Below, piece after piece: positions 55,867 to 62,054 of a stretch of DNA of 62,054 nt (positions are counted from its first letter, which is position 1; the number at the start of each line of letters is the position of its first letter). Under the pieces are notes generated by a model that did not search any database, was not told where the DNA came from, and saw nothing but the letters and a program-made list of their open reading frames with translations. The stretch comes from Solirubrobacterales bacterium (GTDB lineage: Bacteria; Actinomycetota; Thermoleophilia; Solirubrobacterales; 70-9), in assembly GCA_009691195.1 (NCBI GenBank), contig SHVA01000012.1:1-62054 (forward strand). Reading direction: 5' to 3'. The position numbers were made by a program, and so were the translations under genes.

Positions 55867-55892
55867 TGTGGATGCTGTGGATATGTGGAGAA
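55867..55892. promoter_or_regulatory. Cluster of three DnaA-box-like 9-mers in the dnaA-dnaN gap
   Basis: On the plus strand, TGTGGATGC (55867-55875), TGTGGATAT (55876-55884) and TGTGGAGAA (55884-55892) lie head to tail. The DnaA box read this way is TGTGGATAA; the three match it at seven, eight and eight of nine positions. All point the same way. They could be part of the origin or an autoregulatory site for dnaA-dnaN. The gap is only 77 bp, too short for a full origin of the usual size. Confidence 0.6.
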
Positions 55893-55914
55893 GCGATTCT
55901 TTCAATCGGTTCGG

Positions 55915-57291
55915 TCACGACTGATCCCGGCCGCTGACGCCGGCGGCGCGCGTGGAGAGGGCCCTGCTCAGGTCCCGGATCGTGGCGGCGACCCTGCTGT
56001 CGCCTGCGCTGCGCTCTTCTACCTTGCGGATGGCGTGAATCACGGTCGTGTGATCGCGGCGATTGAAGCCGGCGGCAATCGATGGCAGCGAGAGGGTGGT
56101 CAGCTGTCGTGCGAGGAACATCGCAAGCTGGCGGGCCTTCGACAGGCTTGCCACCCGGCTCGTGGAGTTGAGGGCGCTTTGATCGAAGCCGAAGTGTTCG
56201 GCCACCGCGCGCTGAATCTCCTCGATGGTGGGCTCATGCAGCGCGCTGGGGTCCGCCGAGGCCTGGTTGGGCAGCGCGCGTTCGATCAGCGTCTCCGTGA
56301 TCGGCTGATCGGTCAGCGAGGAGAGAGCCATCACGCGGGTCAGCGCGCCCTGGAGGACGCGCAGGTTGGAGCCGGACCGGTCGGCGATGGCGCGGATGGC
56401 GGCGGGGCTGAGCTCCTGCTCGCGTTCCTCGAGCAGGCGGTCGATCACGGTCAGGCGGGTGGCGAGGTCGGGGTCGGCCATGTCCACCACCAGGCCCCAT
56501 TCAAAGCGTCCGCGCAGCCGCTCGGCGAGGGCTACGAGCTCGCTGGGCATTCGATCGGCTGAGAAAACCAGCTGGGCCCCGGCTTCGTAGAGGGCATTGA
56601 AGGTATGGAAGAACTCATCCCCAGTGCGCGACTTGCCCTCCAGGAACTGGACGTCGTCGATCAGCAGGACCTCGGCTCGCCTGTAGCGCTCCTTGAAGGA
56701 GTCGATCCGCTTGGTCGTCCGAACGGCAGCGACAAACTCGTTGGTGAAGCACTCGGCCGTCGTGTAGTGGACGACGAGCTCGGGGCTGTGCTCGTGCAGG
56801 TAATTGGCGATTGCGCCGAGCAGGTGGGTCTTGCCGAGCCCGGGAGGCCCGTGAAGGAAGAGCGGGTTGTAGGCCTGCCCGGGCTGCTCGGCCACGGCCA
56901 GGGCGGCCCCGTGAGCGATGCGGTTCTCAGGTCCGATCACGAAGCGATCGAAGCTGTAGCCGGGGTTGAGGGCGACCTGCGCCGCCGCCTCGCCGCCGCC
57001 GGCCTCGGAGTCGCCCGTGCGCTCGACGGTGAGCTCGACCTCGCGGAAGCTCCCACCGGCCTTGAGCAGAGCTGCGTGGATCAGCTCGAGGTAGCGGCGC
57101 CGCACCCACTTCGCGACTCGCGGCGGTGCCGTGAGGTAGATCACGGGGCCCCTCGACGCGGTCACGGTGAGGGGCTCGAACCACTGCTGGAAGGTCGACT
57201 CGTGGACGGAGGCCCTGAGCTCCTCGCGAGCGCGCAGCCAGGCTGCCTCTGCGTCGCGGGTCGTATCGCTCACGGCATTGATCGCGCCCAA
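55915..57291 (-). CDS. dnaA: Chromosomal replication initiator protein
   Basis: 458 residues. Domain I lies at about 12-85 (AWLRAREELRASVHESTFQQ), with a short linker. The AAA+ domain has Walker A HGPPGLGKTHLLGA (147-160) and Walker B VLLIDDVQFLEGK (208-220), and ends in a DNA-binding domain with FNRRDHTTVIHAIRKVEERS, the DnaA-box signature helix. DnaA unwinds the origin and acts as a regulator. Start choice is open: TTG 57291 has AGGAGG 14 nt upstream; GTG 57273 (just before SDTTRD) is an alternative. The next genes are dnaN-recF-dciA-gyrB-gyrA. Confidence 0.97.
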   Translation of the reverse strand: MGAINAVSDTTRDAEAAWLRAREELRASVHESTFQQWFEPLTVTASRGPVIYLTAPPRVAKWVRRRYLELIHAALLKAGGSFREVELTVERTGDSEAGGGEAAAQVALNPGYSFDRFVIGPENRIAHGAALAVAEQPGQAYNPLFLHGPPGLGKTHLLGAIANYLHEHSPELVVHYTTAECFTNEFVAAVRTTKRIDSFKERYRRAEVLLIDDVQFLEGKSRTGDEFFHTFNALYEAGAQLVFSADRMPSELVALAERLRGRFEWGLVVDMADPDLATRLTVIDRLLEEREQELSPAAIRAIADRSGSNLRVLQGALTRVMALSSLTDQPITETLIERALPNQASADPSALHEPTIEEIQRAVAEHFGFDQSALNSTSRVASLSKARQLAMFLARQLTTLSLPSIAAGFNRRDHTTVIHAIRKVEERSAGDSRVAATIRDLSRALSTRAAGVSGRDQS

Positions 57292-57358
57292 GTGCTGGGC
57301 GCTCTCCTCCTCTCATCGCCCTCGATCTGGTGGCCTCGGAGAGGCCGGCGAGCGCGCG

Positions 57359-57364
57359 ACTATA
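57359..57364 (-). promoter_or_regulatory. Candidate -10 element for dnaA
   Basis: Minus-strand TATAGT matches five of six consensus bases. Transcription would begin near 57352, giving a leader of about 60 nt to the TTG start. The expected -35 spot (TCGGCG) is weak. Confidence 0.4.
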
Positions 57365-57484
57365 GCCGCGGCCCTGGGGCCCGCCGAGGGGCTCCGCGCG
57401 CCGCTGGCGCAAATGGCGGTGAAAACATCTGCGGCGGAGAGAGGGGAGCGCGCGGTCGCCGAACTGAGTCCGGCGCGACCGCCC

Positions 57485-57490
57485 TATACT
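57485..57490 (+). promoter_or_regulatory. Candidate -10 element for rpmH-rnpA
   Basis: Plus-strand TATACT matches five of six bases and lies 39 nt before the rpmH ATG, leaving a leader of about 33 nt. That leader holds the GCGCGCGCC repeats and, just before the ATG, CCTCCTGACTT, with no Shine-Dalgarno. Confidence 0.45.
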
Positions 57491-57529
57491 GCCGTCCTTC
57501 CGCGCGCGCCGCGCGCGCCCTCCTGACTT

Positions 57530-57664
57530 ATGAAGCGCACCTACCAGCCCAAGAAGCGCAAGCGAGCGAAGACGCACGGGTTCCGAGCCCGCAGTGCGAC
57601 GCGTTCGGGTCGCGCCATCCTGCGGCGCCGGCGGCAGAAGGGCCGCAAGCGCCTCACCCCCTAG
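57530..57664 (+). CDS. rpmH: 50S ribosomal protein L34
   Basis: 44 residues, easily missed because it is short. It starts [20 protein letters not shown] and ends [11 protein letters not shown]; this is the full, normal L34, highly basic. The order rpmH-rnpA-yidD-yidC is the classic one beside dnaA. ATG 57530 lacks a recognisable Shine-Dalgarno and is preceded by CCTCCTGACTT. The stop is 8 bp before rnpA. Confidence 0.97.
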   Translation: MKRTYQPKKRKRAKTHGFRARSATRSGRAILRRRRQKGRKRLTP

Positions 57665-57672
57665 GGCCGGCG

Positions 57673-58059
57673 GTGGACGATGATCGCTCCGAGGCGCGAG
57701 GGCGCGGACGCCTGTCGCGGAGCGGCGACTTCGACCGGGTCTACCGGGAAGGAAGCTCTCGTGCTAACCGTTTCCTCGTCCTCTACGCCTTTCCCCGCTC
57801 GGCCGACGACGATGCCGGCGAGGTCCGGCTCGGCGTCTCGGTTGGTCGCCGCATCGGCGGCGCCGTGGAGCGCAACAAGGTGAAGCGCGCGATCAGGGAC
57901 GCCTTCTGGAGCGCTCAGAAGTTGCCCGACGGCCACGATTTCGTCGTCGTCGCCCGCCGGGGCGTCGAGGGCCTCGTGGAGCGCGACGGGTCCGCGGGAG
58001 TCGCCGCGTCGCTCGGCGAGCTGCTCGGCGAGGCCGTGCCGGAGGACGGTAAAACGTGA
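57673..58059 (+). CDS. rnpA: Ribonuclease P protein component
   Basis: 128 residues. It assists the RNase P RNA in 5' tRNA maturation. It begins with a charged stretch, then LSRSGDFDRVYREGSSRANR, VRLGVSVGRRIGGAVERNKV and KRAIRDAFW, the RNR motif region of the family (here ERNKVKRAIRD). GTG 57673 was chosen over a much longer open frame (56605) that overlaps dnaA antisense. The stop overlaps the GTG of yidD (GTGA). Confidence 0.93.
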   Translation: MDDDRSEARGRGRLSRSGDFDRVYREGSSRANRFLVLYAFPRSADDDAGEVRLGVSVGRRIGGAVERNKVKRAIRDAFWSAQKLPDGHDFVVVARRGVEGLVERDGSAGVAASLGELLGEAVPEDGKT

Positions 58060-58361
58060 AACGCTCGCTGACCTGGGTGCTCGCGGCGATGATCAGCGCC
58101 TACCGGCGCTGGATCTCCCCCCTCTTCCCTCGGCGCTGCAAGTACGAGCCGACCTGCTCGGCGTATGCGGCCGAGGCCGTTGCTGAGCTCGGCGCCCTCC
58201 GCGGCTCCATCGTCGCCGCCTGGCGCCTGCTGCGCTGCAACCCGCTCAGCGACGGCGGGATCGATGACCTCGCCGACCGGCGTCTCTTCCGTGGCGCCGG
58301 CGCCATGGAAGACCGTGCGCACCGCGCCCATTCCCACGCCCACCCTGAGGTGAGCCGCTGA
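58056..58361 (+). CDS. yidD: Membrane protein insertion efficiency factor YidD
   Basis: 101 residues. YidD is a small peripheral membrane protein that aids Sec/YidC insertion. Marks: LAAMISAYRRWISPLFPRRC and CKYEPTCSAYAAEAVAELGA, RGSIVAAWRLLRCNPLSDGG; the conserved Cys residues and the R-C-x-P motif are intact. The C-terminal 25 residues are His/Arg-rich. GTG 58056 sits in a GTGA overlap with rnpA, and the stop overlaps the yidC ATG by one base. Confidence 0.92.
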   Translation: MKRSLTWVLAAMISAYRRWISPLFPRRCKYEPTCSAYAAEAVAELGALRGSIVAAWRLLRCNPLSDGGIDDLADRRLFRGAGAMEDRAHRAHSHAHPEVSR

Positions 58362-59089
58362 TGTTCGCCAACATCCTCCAGCCGCTGATCGATATCTCCA
58401 ACTCGGTCCTCATTTTTTTTCACGACGACGTCGGCCTCGAGTGGGGCTCCGCGATCGTGGCGCTCACCTTCATCACCCGCGCCGCGATCCTGCCGCTGTC
58501 GGTGAAGCAGATCCGCTCGATGCGGGCGATGTCGGCCCTGCAGCCGCAGATCAAGGAGATCCAGGAGAAGTACAAGGACGACCGCCAGCGGCTGCAGCGG
58601 GAGATGATGGAGGTCTACTCGGAGAACAACGTCAACCCGTTCGCCTCCTGCCTGCCGCTGCTGCTGCAGCTGCCGGTCTTCATGACGCTTTTCTATCTGC
58701 TGCGCAGCCCCGAGTTCAAGCTGGAGACGAACGGCGCCGGCTGGCTGTTCATCCCCGACCTGACCGAGAAGGCGACCGGCAGCGTCCTGATCGTCCTGGT
58801 CGCTCTCTACATCATCACCTCGCTCTCCGCCGGGCTGATCATGACCGGGATCCAGTCGAGCTCGCAGCAGCGCATGATCGCTCTCGGCCTGCCGCTGCTG
58901 TTCACGCCCTTCATCATCGGCTTCCCGACCGGGCTGCTCGTCTACTGGATCTCGACCAACGTCTGGACGATGGGCCAGCAGGGCGTGATCAAGGTCTTCT
59001 TCCCGCCCGACGACGTGCCCACGCCGGAGGAGGTCCAGGCGGCAAAGCCGCCACCTCCACCCCCCAAGAAGAGGAAGAGAAGGCGGTAG
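58361..59089 (+). CDS. yidC: Membrane protein insertase YidC
   Basis: 242 residues with five expected helices (a hydrophobic N-terminal helix is present). Core marks: VALTFITRAAILPLSVKQIR, the hydrophilic groove Arg, RMIALGLPLLFTPFIIGFPT, GLLVYWISTNVWTMGQQGVI. It inserts membrane proteins with or without SecYEG. The C-terminus is Pro- and Lys/Arg-rich (PPPPPPKKRKRRR), a likely ribosome-binding tail. Length is typical of actinobacterial short forms. It lacks the large periplasmic domain of Gram-negative YidC. Confidence 0.94.
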   Translation: MFANILQPLIDISNSVLIFFHDDVGLEWGSAIVALTFITRAAILPLSVKQIRSMRAMSALQPQIKEIQEKYKDDRQRLQREMMEVYSENNVNPFASCLPLLLQLPVFMTLFYLLRSPEFKLETNGAGWLFIPDLTEKATGSVLIVLVALYIITSLSAGLIMTGIQSSSQQRMIALGLPLLFTPFIIGFPTGLLVYWISTNVWTMGQQGVIKVFFPPDDVPTPEEVQAAKPPPPPPKKRKRRR

Positions 59090-59094
59090 TTCCC

Positions 59095-59589
59095 GTGCCC
59101 GACGAGCCAGCGGCGACGCCGGAGCCGATGCCCGCTGAGCCGCTCGATCGGGTGCGGCTCGTGCTGGAGCGAATCGTCGAGCAGCTCGGCCTCGAGGCGG
59201 AGGTCAGCGTCGAGGAGGACGACGATGAGATCCGCGCAGCGGTTGACGGCGAGGAGGTCGGGCTGCTGATCGGGCGGCGCGGCCAGACGATCGACGCGGT
59301 CCAGCTCCTCTGCTACCAGGCCGCCTTCAGGGGCCGCCCCGAGCGCAAACGGGTCAGCGTCGATGCCTCGGGCTACAGGGAACGGCGCAGCGAGGCGCTG
59401 CAGCGCCGCGGCGACCTCGCCGCCGAGCAGGCGGTCCGCGAGGGCAAGGCCGTCGAGCTCGAGCCGATGAGCGCGGGGGAGCGACGCGTGGTCCACGAGC
59501 ATCTGCGGGACCGCCCTGGGCTCGATACCTACAGCGAGGGCGACGAGCCGAGCCGGTTCGTCGTCGTCGCTCCGCTGCTCACGGATTGA
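59095..59589 (+). CDS. jag: RNA-binding protein Jag/KhpB (KH + R3H)
   Basis: 164 residues. After a Pro/Ala-rich start, a KH-like domain is seen (GLLIGRRGQTIDAVQLLCYQ, with the G-x-x-G loop), followed by an R3H domain (YRERRSEALQRRGDLA and MSAGERRVVHEHLRDR, holding the Arg and three-spaced His). The N-terminal Jag_N domain seen in some homologues is absent. The protein is thought to bind sRNA or mRNA and often lies beside yidC. GTG 59095 is 5 bp after the yidC stop; TTGA overlaps rsmG. Confidence 0.92.
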   Translation: MPDEPAATPEPMPAEPLDRVRLVLERIVEQLGLEAEVSVEEDDDEIRAAVDGEEVGLLIGRRGQTIDAVQLLCYQAAFRGRPERKRVSVDASGYRERRSEALQRRGDLAAEQAVREGKAVELEPMSAGERRVVHEHLRDRPGLDTYSEGDEPSRFVVVAPLLTD

Positions 59590-60269
59590 CCGTCGAGCCG
59601 CCGGCCGCCGCGCAACCCGCGCTGGAGGCGGTCATTCGCTCGCTCGCCGGGGATTCCTCGGCCCCGACCTCGATCACCGACCCGCAGCGCGCCCGCAAGG
59701 TCCACCTCGCGGACTCGCTCTCGGGGTTGGAGCTGGAGCAGGTCCGCGACGCCCGCCGGATAGCCGACGTGGGCTCGGGCGCCGGCTTTCCGGGACTGGT
59801 CCTCGCAGCCTGCCTGCCCTCGGCGGAGGTGGACCTGGTCGAGTCGGTGGGCCGCAAGTGCGCCTATCTGCGACGGACGATCGCGACGGCCGGGATCGGG
59901 AACGCGACCACGGTATGTGAGCGAGCGGAGACCCTCGGCGTGGGCGCCGGGAGGGAGGCCTACGACGTCGTCACCGCACGCGCGGTCGGCAGCCTGGCGA
60001 CCCTGGCCGAGCTTGCCTCGCCCCTGCTCCGCGAGGGTGGGGCGCTGGTCGCCTGGAAGGGCAGGCGCGATCGGCAGGAGGAGGCCGAGCTCGAGATGGC
60101 GCCGCAGTGCCTTGCGATGGACCCGGTCGAGGTGCTCGAGATGACCCCTTATGACGGCAGCCGGCACCGCCACATCCACGTCCTCCGTAAGAATGGGCCC
60201 ACGCCCGATGAACTGCCGCGCCGCCCGGGAATGGCGGCCAAGCGCCCGTTGGCGGCAGGCCAGGGCTGA
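59586..60269 (+). CDS. rsmG: 16S rRNA (guanine527-N7)-methyltransferase
   Basis: 227 residues. RsmG methylates G527 of 16S rRNA using SAM; loss causes low-level streptomycin resistance. Marks: DPQRARKVHLADSLSGLELE, IADVGSGAGFPGLVLAACLP (motif I), VDLVESVGRKCAYLRRTIA, YDVVTARAVGSLATLAELAS and LVAWKGRRDRQEE. The start is TTG 59586, in a TTGA overlap with jag. It sits in the usual place between jag and parA. Confidence 0.93.
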   Translation: MTVEPPAAAQPALEAVIRSLAGDSSAPTSITDPQRARKVHLADSLSGLELEQVRDARRIADVGSGAGFPGLVLAACLPSAEVDLVESVGRKCAYLRRTIATAGIGNATTVCERAETLGVGAGREAYDVVTARAVGSLATLAELASPLLREGGALVAWKGRRDRQEEAELEMAPQCLAMDPVEVLEMTPYDGSRHRHIHVLRKNGPTPDELPRRPGMAAKRPLAAGQG

Positions 60270-60277
60270 AGCCAAAC

Positions 60278-61036
60278 ATGGGAACCGTTTACGCGATCGC
60301 AAACCAGAAGGGCGGGGTGGGAAAGACCACCACCACCGTCAACATGGGCGCCTGCGTCGCGCACGAGGGGCGCCAGACCCTGCTCGTCGACCTCGACGCC
60401 CAGTGCAACGCCACAGTCGCCCTCGGGCTCTCCAAGGACATCGAGCCGTCCTCGTACGATTGCCTCACCGGCGAGGTCTCGGTGGCCGAGGCTGCGCGCC
60501 CCGCCGGTCCCGACAACCTCTGGGTCGTTCCCGCCAACGTCGACCTCGCCGGTGCCTCGGTCGAGTTGCCGCGCGCCGACGGCTTCGAGACCCGCCTGCG
60601 CGACGGCCTTGGGCCGGTGCGGGAGCGCTTCGCCTACACGCTGCTCGACTGCCCGCCCTCGCTGGGCCCCGTCACGGTCAATGCCCTCGTCGCGGCGGAC
60701 CGTGTGATCGTCCCGGTCCAGGCCGAGTACCTGGCACTCGAGGGCCTGGTCCAGTTCCTCGACACGCTGAAGCTGATTCAGCGGGAGATGAACCCGTCGC
60801 TCGACATGGCCGGCGTCCTAATCACGATGCACGATGACCGCACAAGGCTCTCCCAGGACGTCGAGCGCGAGCTGCGCCAGCACCTGCCCGCCCGGGTCTT
60901 CAAGACCGTGATCCCGCGAAGCGTCAGGGTCGCCGAGGCGCCCAGCTACGGTCAGCCCGTGACCGAGCACGATCCGAACTCGGCGGGCTCGCGCGCCTAC
61001 CAGGCGTTCGCGGAGGAGGTGACCTCCCTTGGCTAA
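60278..61036 (+). CDS. parA: Chromosome partitioning ATPase ParA/Soj
   Basis: 252 residues. It is a deviant Walker A ATPase (KGGVGKTT at 11-18) with LLVDLDAQCNATVALGLSKD and the Walker B region LLDCPPSLGPVTVNALVAAD. The ParA/Soj family moves the origin region and can regulate DnaA. There is no N-terminal helix-turn-helix, so it is the chromosomal (Soj-like) type. ATG 60278 is clear. The last 8 bp overlap the parB start. Confidence 0.96.
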   Translation: MGTVYAIANQKGGVGKTTTTVNMGACVAHEGRQTLLVDLDAQCNATVALGLSKDIEPSSYDCLTGEVSVAEAARPAGPDNLWVVPANVDLAGASVELPRADGFETRLRDGLGPVRERFAYTLLDCPPSLGPVTVNALVAADRVIVPVQAEYLALEGLVQFLDTLKLIQREMNPSLDMAGVLITMHDDRTRLSQDVERELRQHLPARVFKTVIPRSVRVAEAPSYGQPVTEHDPNSAGSRAYQAFAEEVTSLG

Positions 61037-61889
61037 GGCGCAGAAGCGCGGCATGGGGCGCGGGTTGGCCGCGATCCTGCCCGAGTCCGGTGCCGGCGGC
61101 CCCGAGCTCCGGGAGCTCCCCGTCTCCTCGATCGAGCCCAACCCCGACCAGCCACGCACCAAGTTCGAGCCCGATGCCCTGGATGCGCTGGCGGGGTCGA
61201 TCGCCTCGGCCGGACTGCTGCAGCCGCTGATCGTGCGCCCTCTGGACGGCGGCGGCTATCAGCTGGTCGCCGGCGAGCGGCGCTGGCGAGCGGCCCAGAA
61301 GGCGGGCTTGGAGCGCGTGCCGGCGGTGATCCGGGTCTCTCCCGAGGACGAGCGCCTGCAGGCGGCCCTGATCGAGAACATGGTCCGCGAGGACCTCAAC
61401 CCCGTCGAGGAAGCGCGCGCGTGCGCCGCCCTCGTCGACGATCTCGGGATCTCCAAGGAGGAGCTGGCCAAGCGCGTCGGCCGCAGCCGTGCCTCGATCT
61501 CGAATCTGATCCGACTGCTCGGCCTTCCCGACGGCGCCCTGGAGCTGCTCGAGAGCGGCGAGCTGAGCGAGGGCCACGGCCGCGCGATCCTGATGGCCGC
61601 CGACCAGGACCAGCGCCGACGGCTCGCCGTCCGCGCCGCCGCCGACGGCTGGTCGGTCCGCGAGACCGAGCGAAGGGCGCGCGATCAGGCGCCGAAAAAG
61701 CGCGGCTCGCGCAAGCCCAAGATCAGCGCCGAGGAGCGCGAGGCGATCGCCGACGCCGAGGATTCGCTGGGGGAGGCGATCGGGGCTGACGTGCGGGTCA
61801 GGGCGAGCGGAGAGGGCCTGCGGGCCGAGCTCGACTTCGCCGACCTGGACGAGGTCAAGGCCCTGGCCCGGCGACTTCGCCGCCGCTAA
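61029..61889 (+). CDS. parB: Chromosome partitioning protein ParB/Spo0J
   Basis: 286 residues. After a basic N-terminus (KAQKRGMGRGLAAILPES), the ParB CTPase/nuclease-fold domain has IEPNPDQPRTKFEPDALDAL, VAGERRWRAAQKAGLERVPA (CTP-binding GERRW element) and ENMVREDLNPVEEARACAAL. A helix-turn-helix follows (GRSRASISNLIRLLGLPD), and a charged dimerisation end finishes with VKALARRLRRR. ParB clamps on parS sites and loads SMC. No good parS 16-mer was found in the window. The start is TTG 61029, overlapping parA by 8 bp. Confidence 0.96.
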   Translation: MAKAQKRGMGRGLAAILPESGAGGPELRELPVSSIEPNPDQPRTKFEPDALDALAGSIASAGLLQPLIVRPLDGGGYQLVAGERRWRAAQKAGLERVPAVIRVSPEDERLQAALIENMVREDLNPVEEARACAALVDDLGISKEELAKRVGRSRASISNLIRLLGLPDGALELLESGELSEGHGRAILMAADQDQRRRLAVRAAADGWSVRETERRARDQAPKKRGSRKPKISAEEREAIADAEDSLGEAIGADVRVRASGEGLRAELDFADLDEVKALARRLRRR

Positions 61890-61905
61890 CATCGTCGCTC
61901 CCCGT

Positions 61906-61979
61906 GGGCGATTAGCTCAGTTGGTTAGAGCGCGTCTCTGATAAGGACGAGGTCCCAGGTTCGAGTCCTGGATCGCCCA
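61906..61979 (+). tRNA. tRNA-Ile (anticodon GAT)
   Basis: A complete 74-nt cloverleaf: acceptor GGGCGAT pairs with ATCGCCC, a D arm GCTC/GAGC, an anticodon stem CGTCT/GGACG with the loop CTGATAA giving anticodon GAT, a T arm CCAGG/CCTGG with TTCGAGT, and discriminator A. The genome encodes CC after it. It is 16 bp downstream of parB. TAACAT overlaps the parB stop and may be a -10, but the -35 is weak. Confidence 0.97.
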
Positions 61980-62010
61980 CCTCCTCCTCCCGCAACTCCG
62001 TCCCGAGGGA

Positions 62011-62043
62011 GGACCGGGGGCCGCTGTAATAATGGCCCGGTCC
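62011..62043. terminator. Inverted repeat downstream of tRNA-Ile
   Basis: GGACCGGGGGCC (62011-62022) faces GGCCCGGTCC (62034-62043) across an 11-nt AT-richer loop. The stem is strong apart from a 2-nt bulge. It could end the tRNA transcript, but there is no T-run after it. It could also belong to the next gene, which is outside the window. Confidence 0.35.
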
Positions 62044-62054
62044 CTCCATCGCGG

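Larger units (their letters stand above)
57292..57529. other. dnaA-rpmH divergent intergenic region (238 bp)
   Basis: The region separates the two origin-proximal operons. Candidate -10 elements are TATAGT on the minus strand (57359-57364), facing dnaA, and TATACT on the plus strand (57485-57490), facing rpmH. Neither has a strong -35. No DnaA box near the consensus was found here. A GCGCGCGCC repeat is present twice in direct order at about 57502-57519, just before rpmH. The bacterial origin often lies in this position, but the sequence gives no clear support. Confidence 0.5.

Noticed and set aside
56605-57672. A long extension in front of rnpA.
   Set aside because: It overlaps dnaA antisense and all of rpmH; the RnpA family starts near GTG 57673.
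58049-58064. A possible parS site (AAAACGTGAAACG) at the rnpA-yidD junction.
   Set aside because: Only one half matches the TGTTTCACGTGAAACA consensus (about 11 of 16), and it encodes the end of rnpA and start of yidD, so chance is likely.
62011-62043. Hairpin after tRNA-Ile as a sure intrinsic terminator.
   Set aside because: No T-run follows the stem; kept only as a low-confidence feature.

Overview
The window is about 62 kb of very GC-rich DNA carrying a chromosomal replication-origin region. Gene content points to Actinomycetota: a pknB/pbpA/rodA/pstP/fhaB/fhaA cell-envelope operon, and a gyrA intein at the same site as, and close in sequence to, the mycobacterial GyrA inteins. A GyrB with the long Escherichia coli-type insertion and the general style of the proteins suggest a deep lineage such as Thermoleophilia (Solirubrobacterales-like). 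That placement is inference; the phylum-level call is firmer.

Layout. (i) 1-30.5 kb: a surface-polysaccharide locus with frequent strand switches. It has about ten glycosyltransferases (GT4, GT2 and a putative GT-C), two flippases, a WaaL/Wzy-like ligase or polymerase, a phosphoglycosyl transferase, a membrane FlaA1/CapD-type nucleotide-sugar dehydratase, two methyltransferases, a Gfo/Idh/MocA oxidoreductase, a pyruvyl transferase and a FemAB-like/GNAT pair. Two adjacent genes (7.1-9.1 kb) each carry a single-base frameshift in a G/C run. (ii) 29.8-32.5 kb: dedA, uppP and purM. (iii) 32.5-44 kb: three Ser/Thr kinases, a PP2C phosphatase, two FHA proteins, RodA, a class B PBP and Ddl, i.e. a phospho-signalling module joined to peptidoglycan synthesis. 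(iv) 43.9-46.6 kb: an anchored protein of unknown function, pheA and an HNH nuclease. (v) 46.6-62 kb: the origin-proximal block. On the minus strand it runs dnaA-dnaN-recF-dciA-gyrB-gyrA(intein); on the plus strand rpmH-rnpA-yidD-yidC-jag-rsmG-parA-parB-tRNA-Ile.

How the parts fit: the polysaccharide genes probably build lipid-linked glycans on undecaprenyl phosphate. The initiating transferase, glycosyltransferases, flippases and ligase act in sequence, and UppP recycles the carrier. The kinase/FHA module likely tunes peptidoglycan growth through RodA/PBP/Ddl. The origin block supplies initiation, clamp, gyrase, segregation and membrane-insertion functions.

Main points of interest: a full-length GyrA intein with a LAGLIDADG endonuclease; an apparent ATC start codon for fhaA backed by a well-placed Shine-Dalgarno; two apparent CTG starts inside CTGA stop/start overlaps; a recurring leaderless-promoter pattern; a tight cluster of DnaA-box-like sequences in a 77-bp dnaA-dnaN gap; and two frameshifted genes. 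All calls come from reading the sequence; no database search was run.
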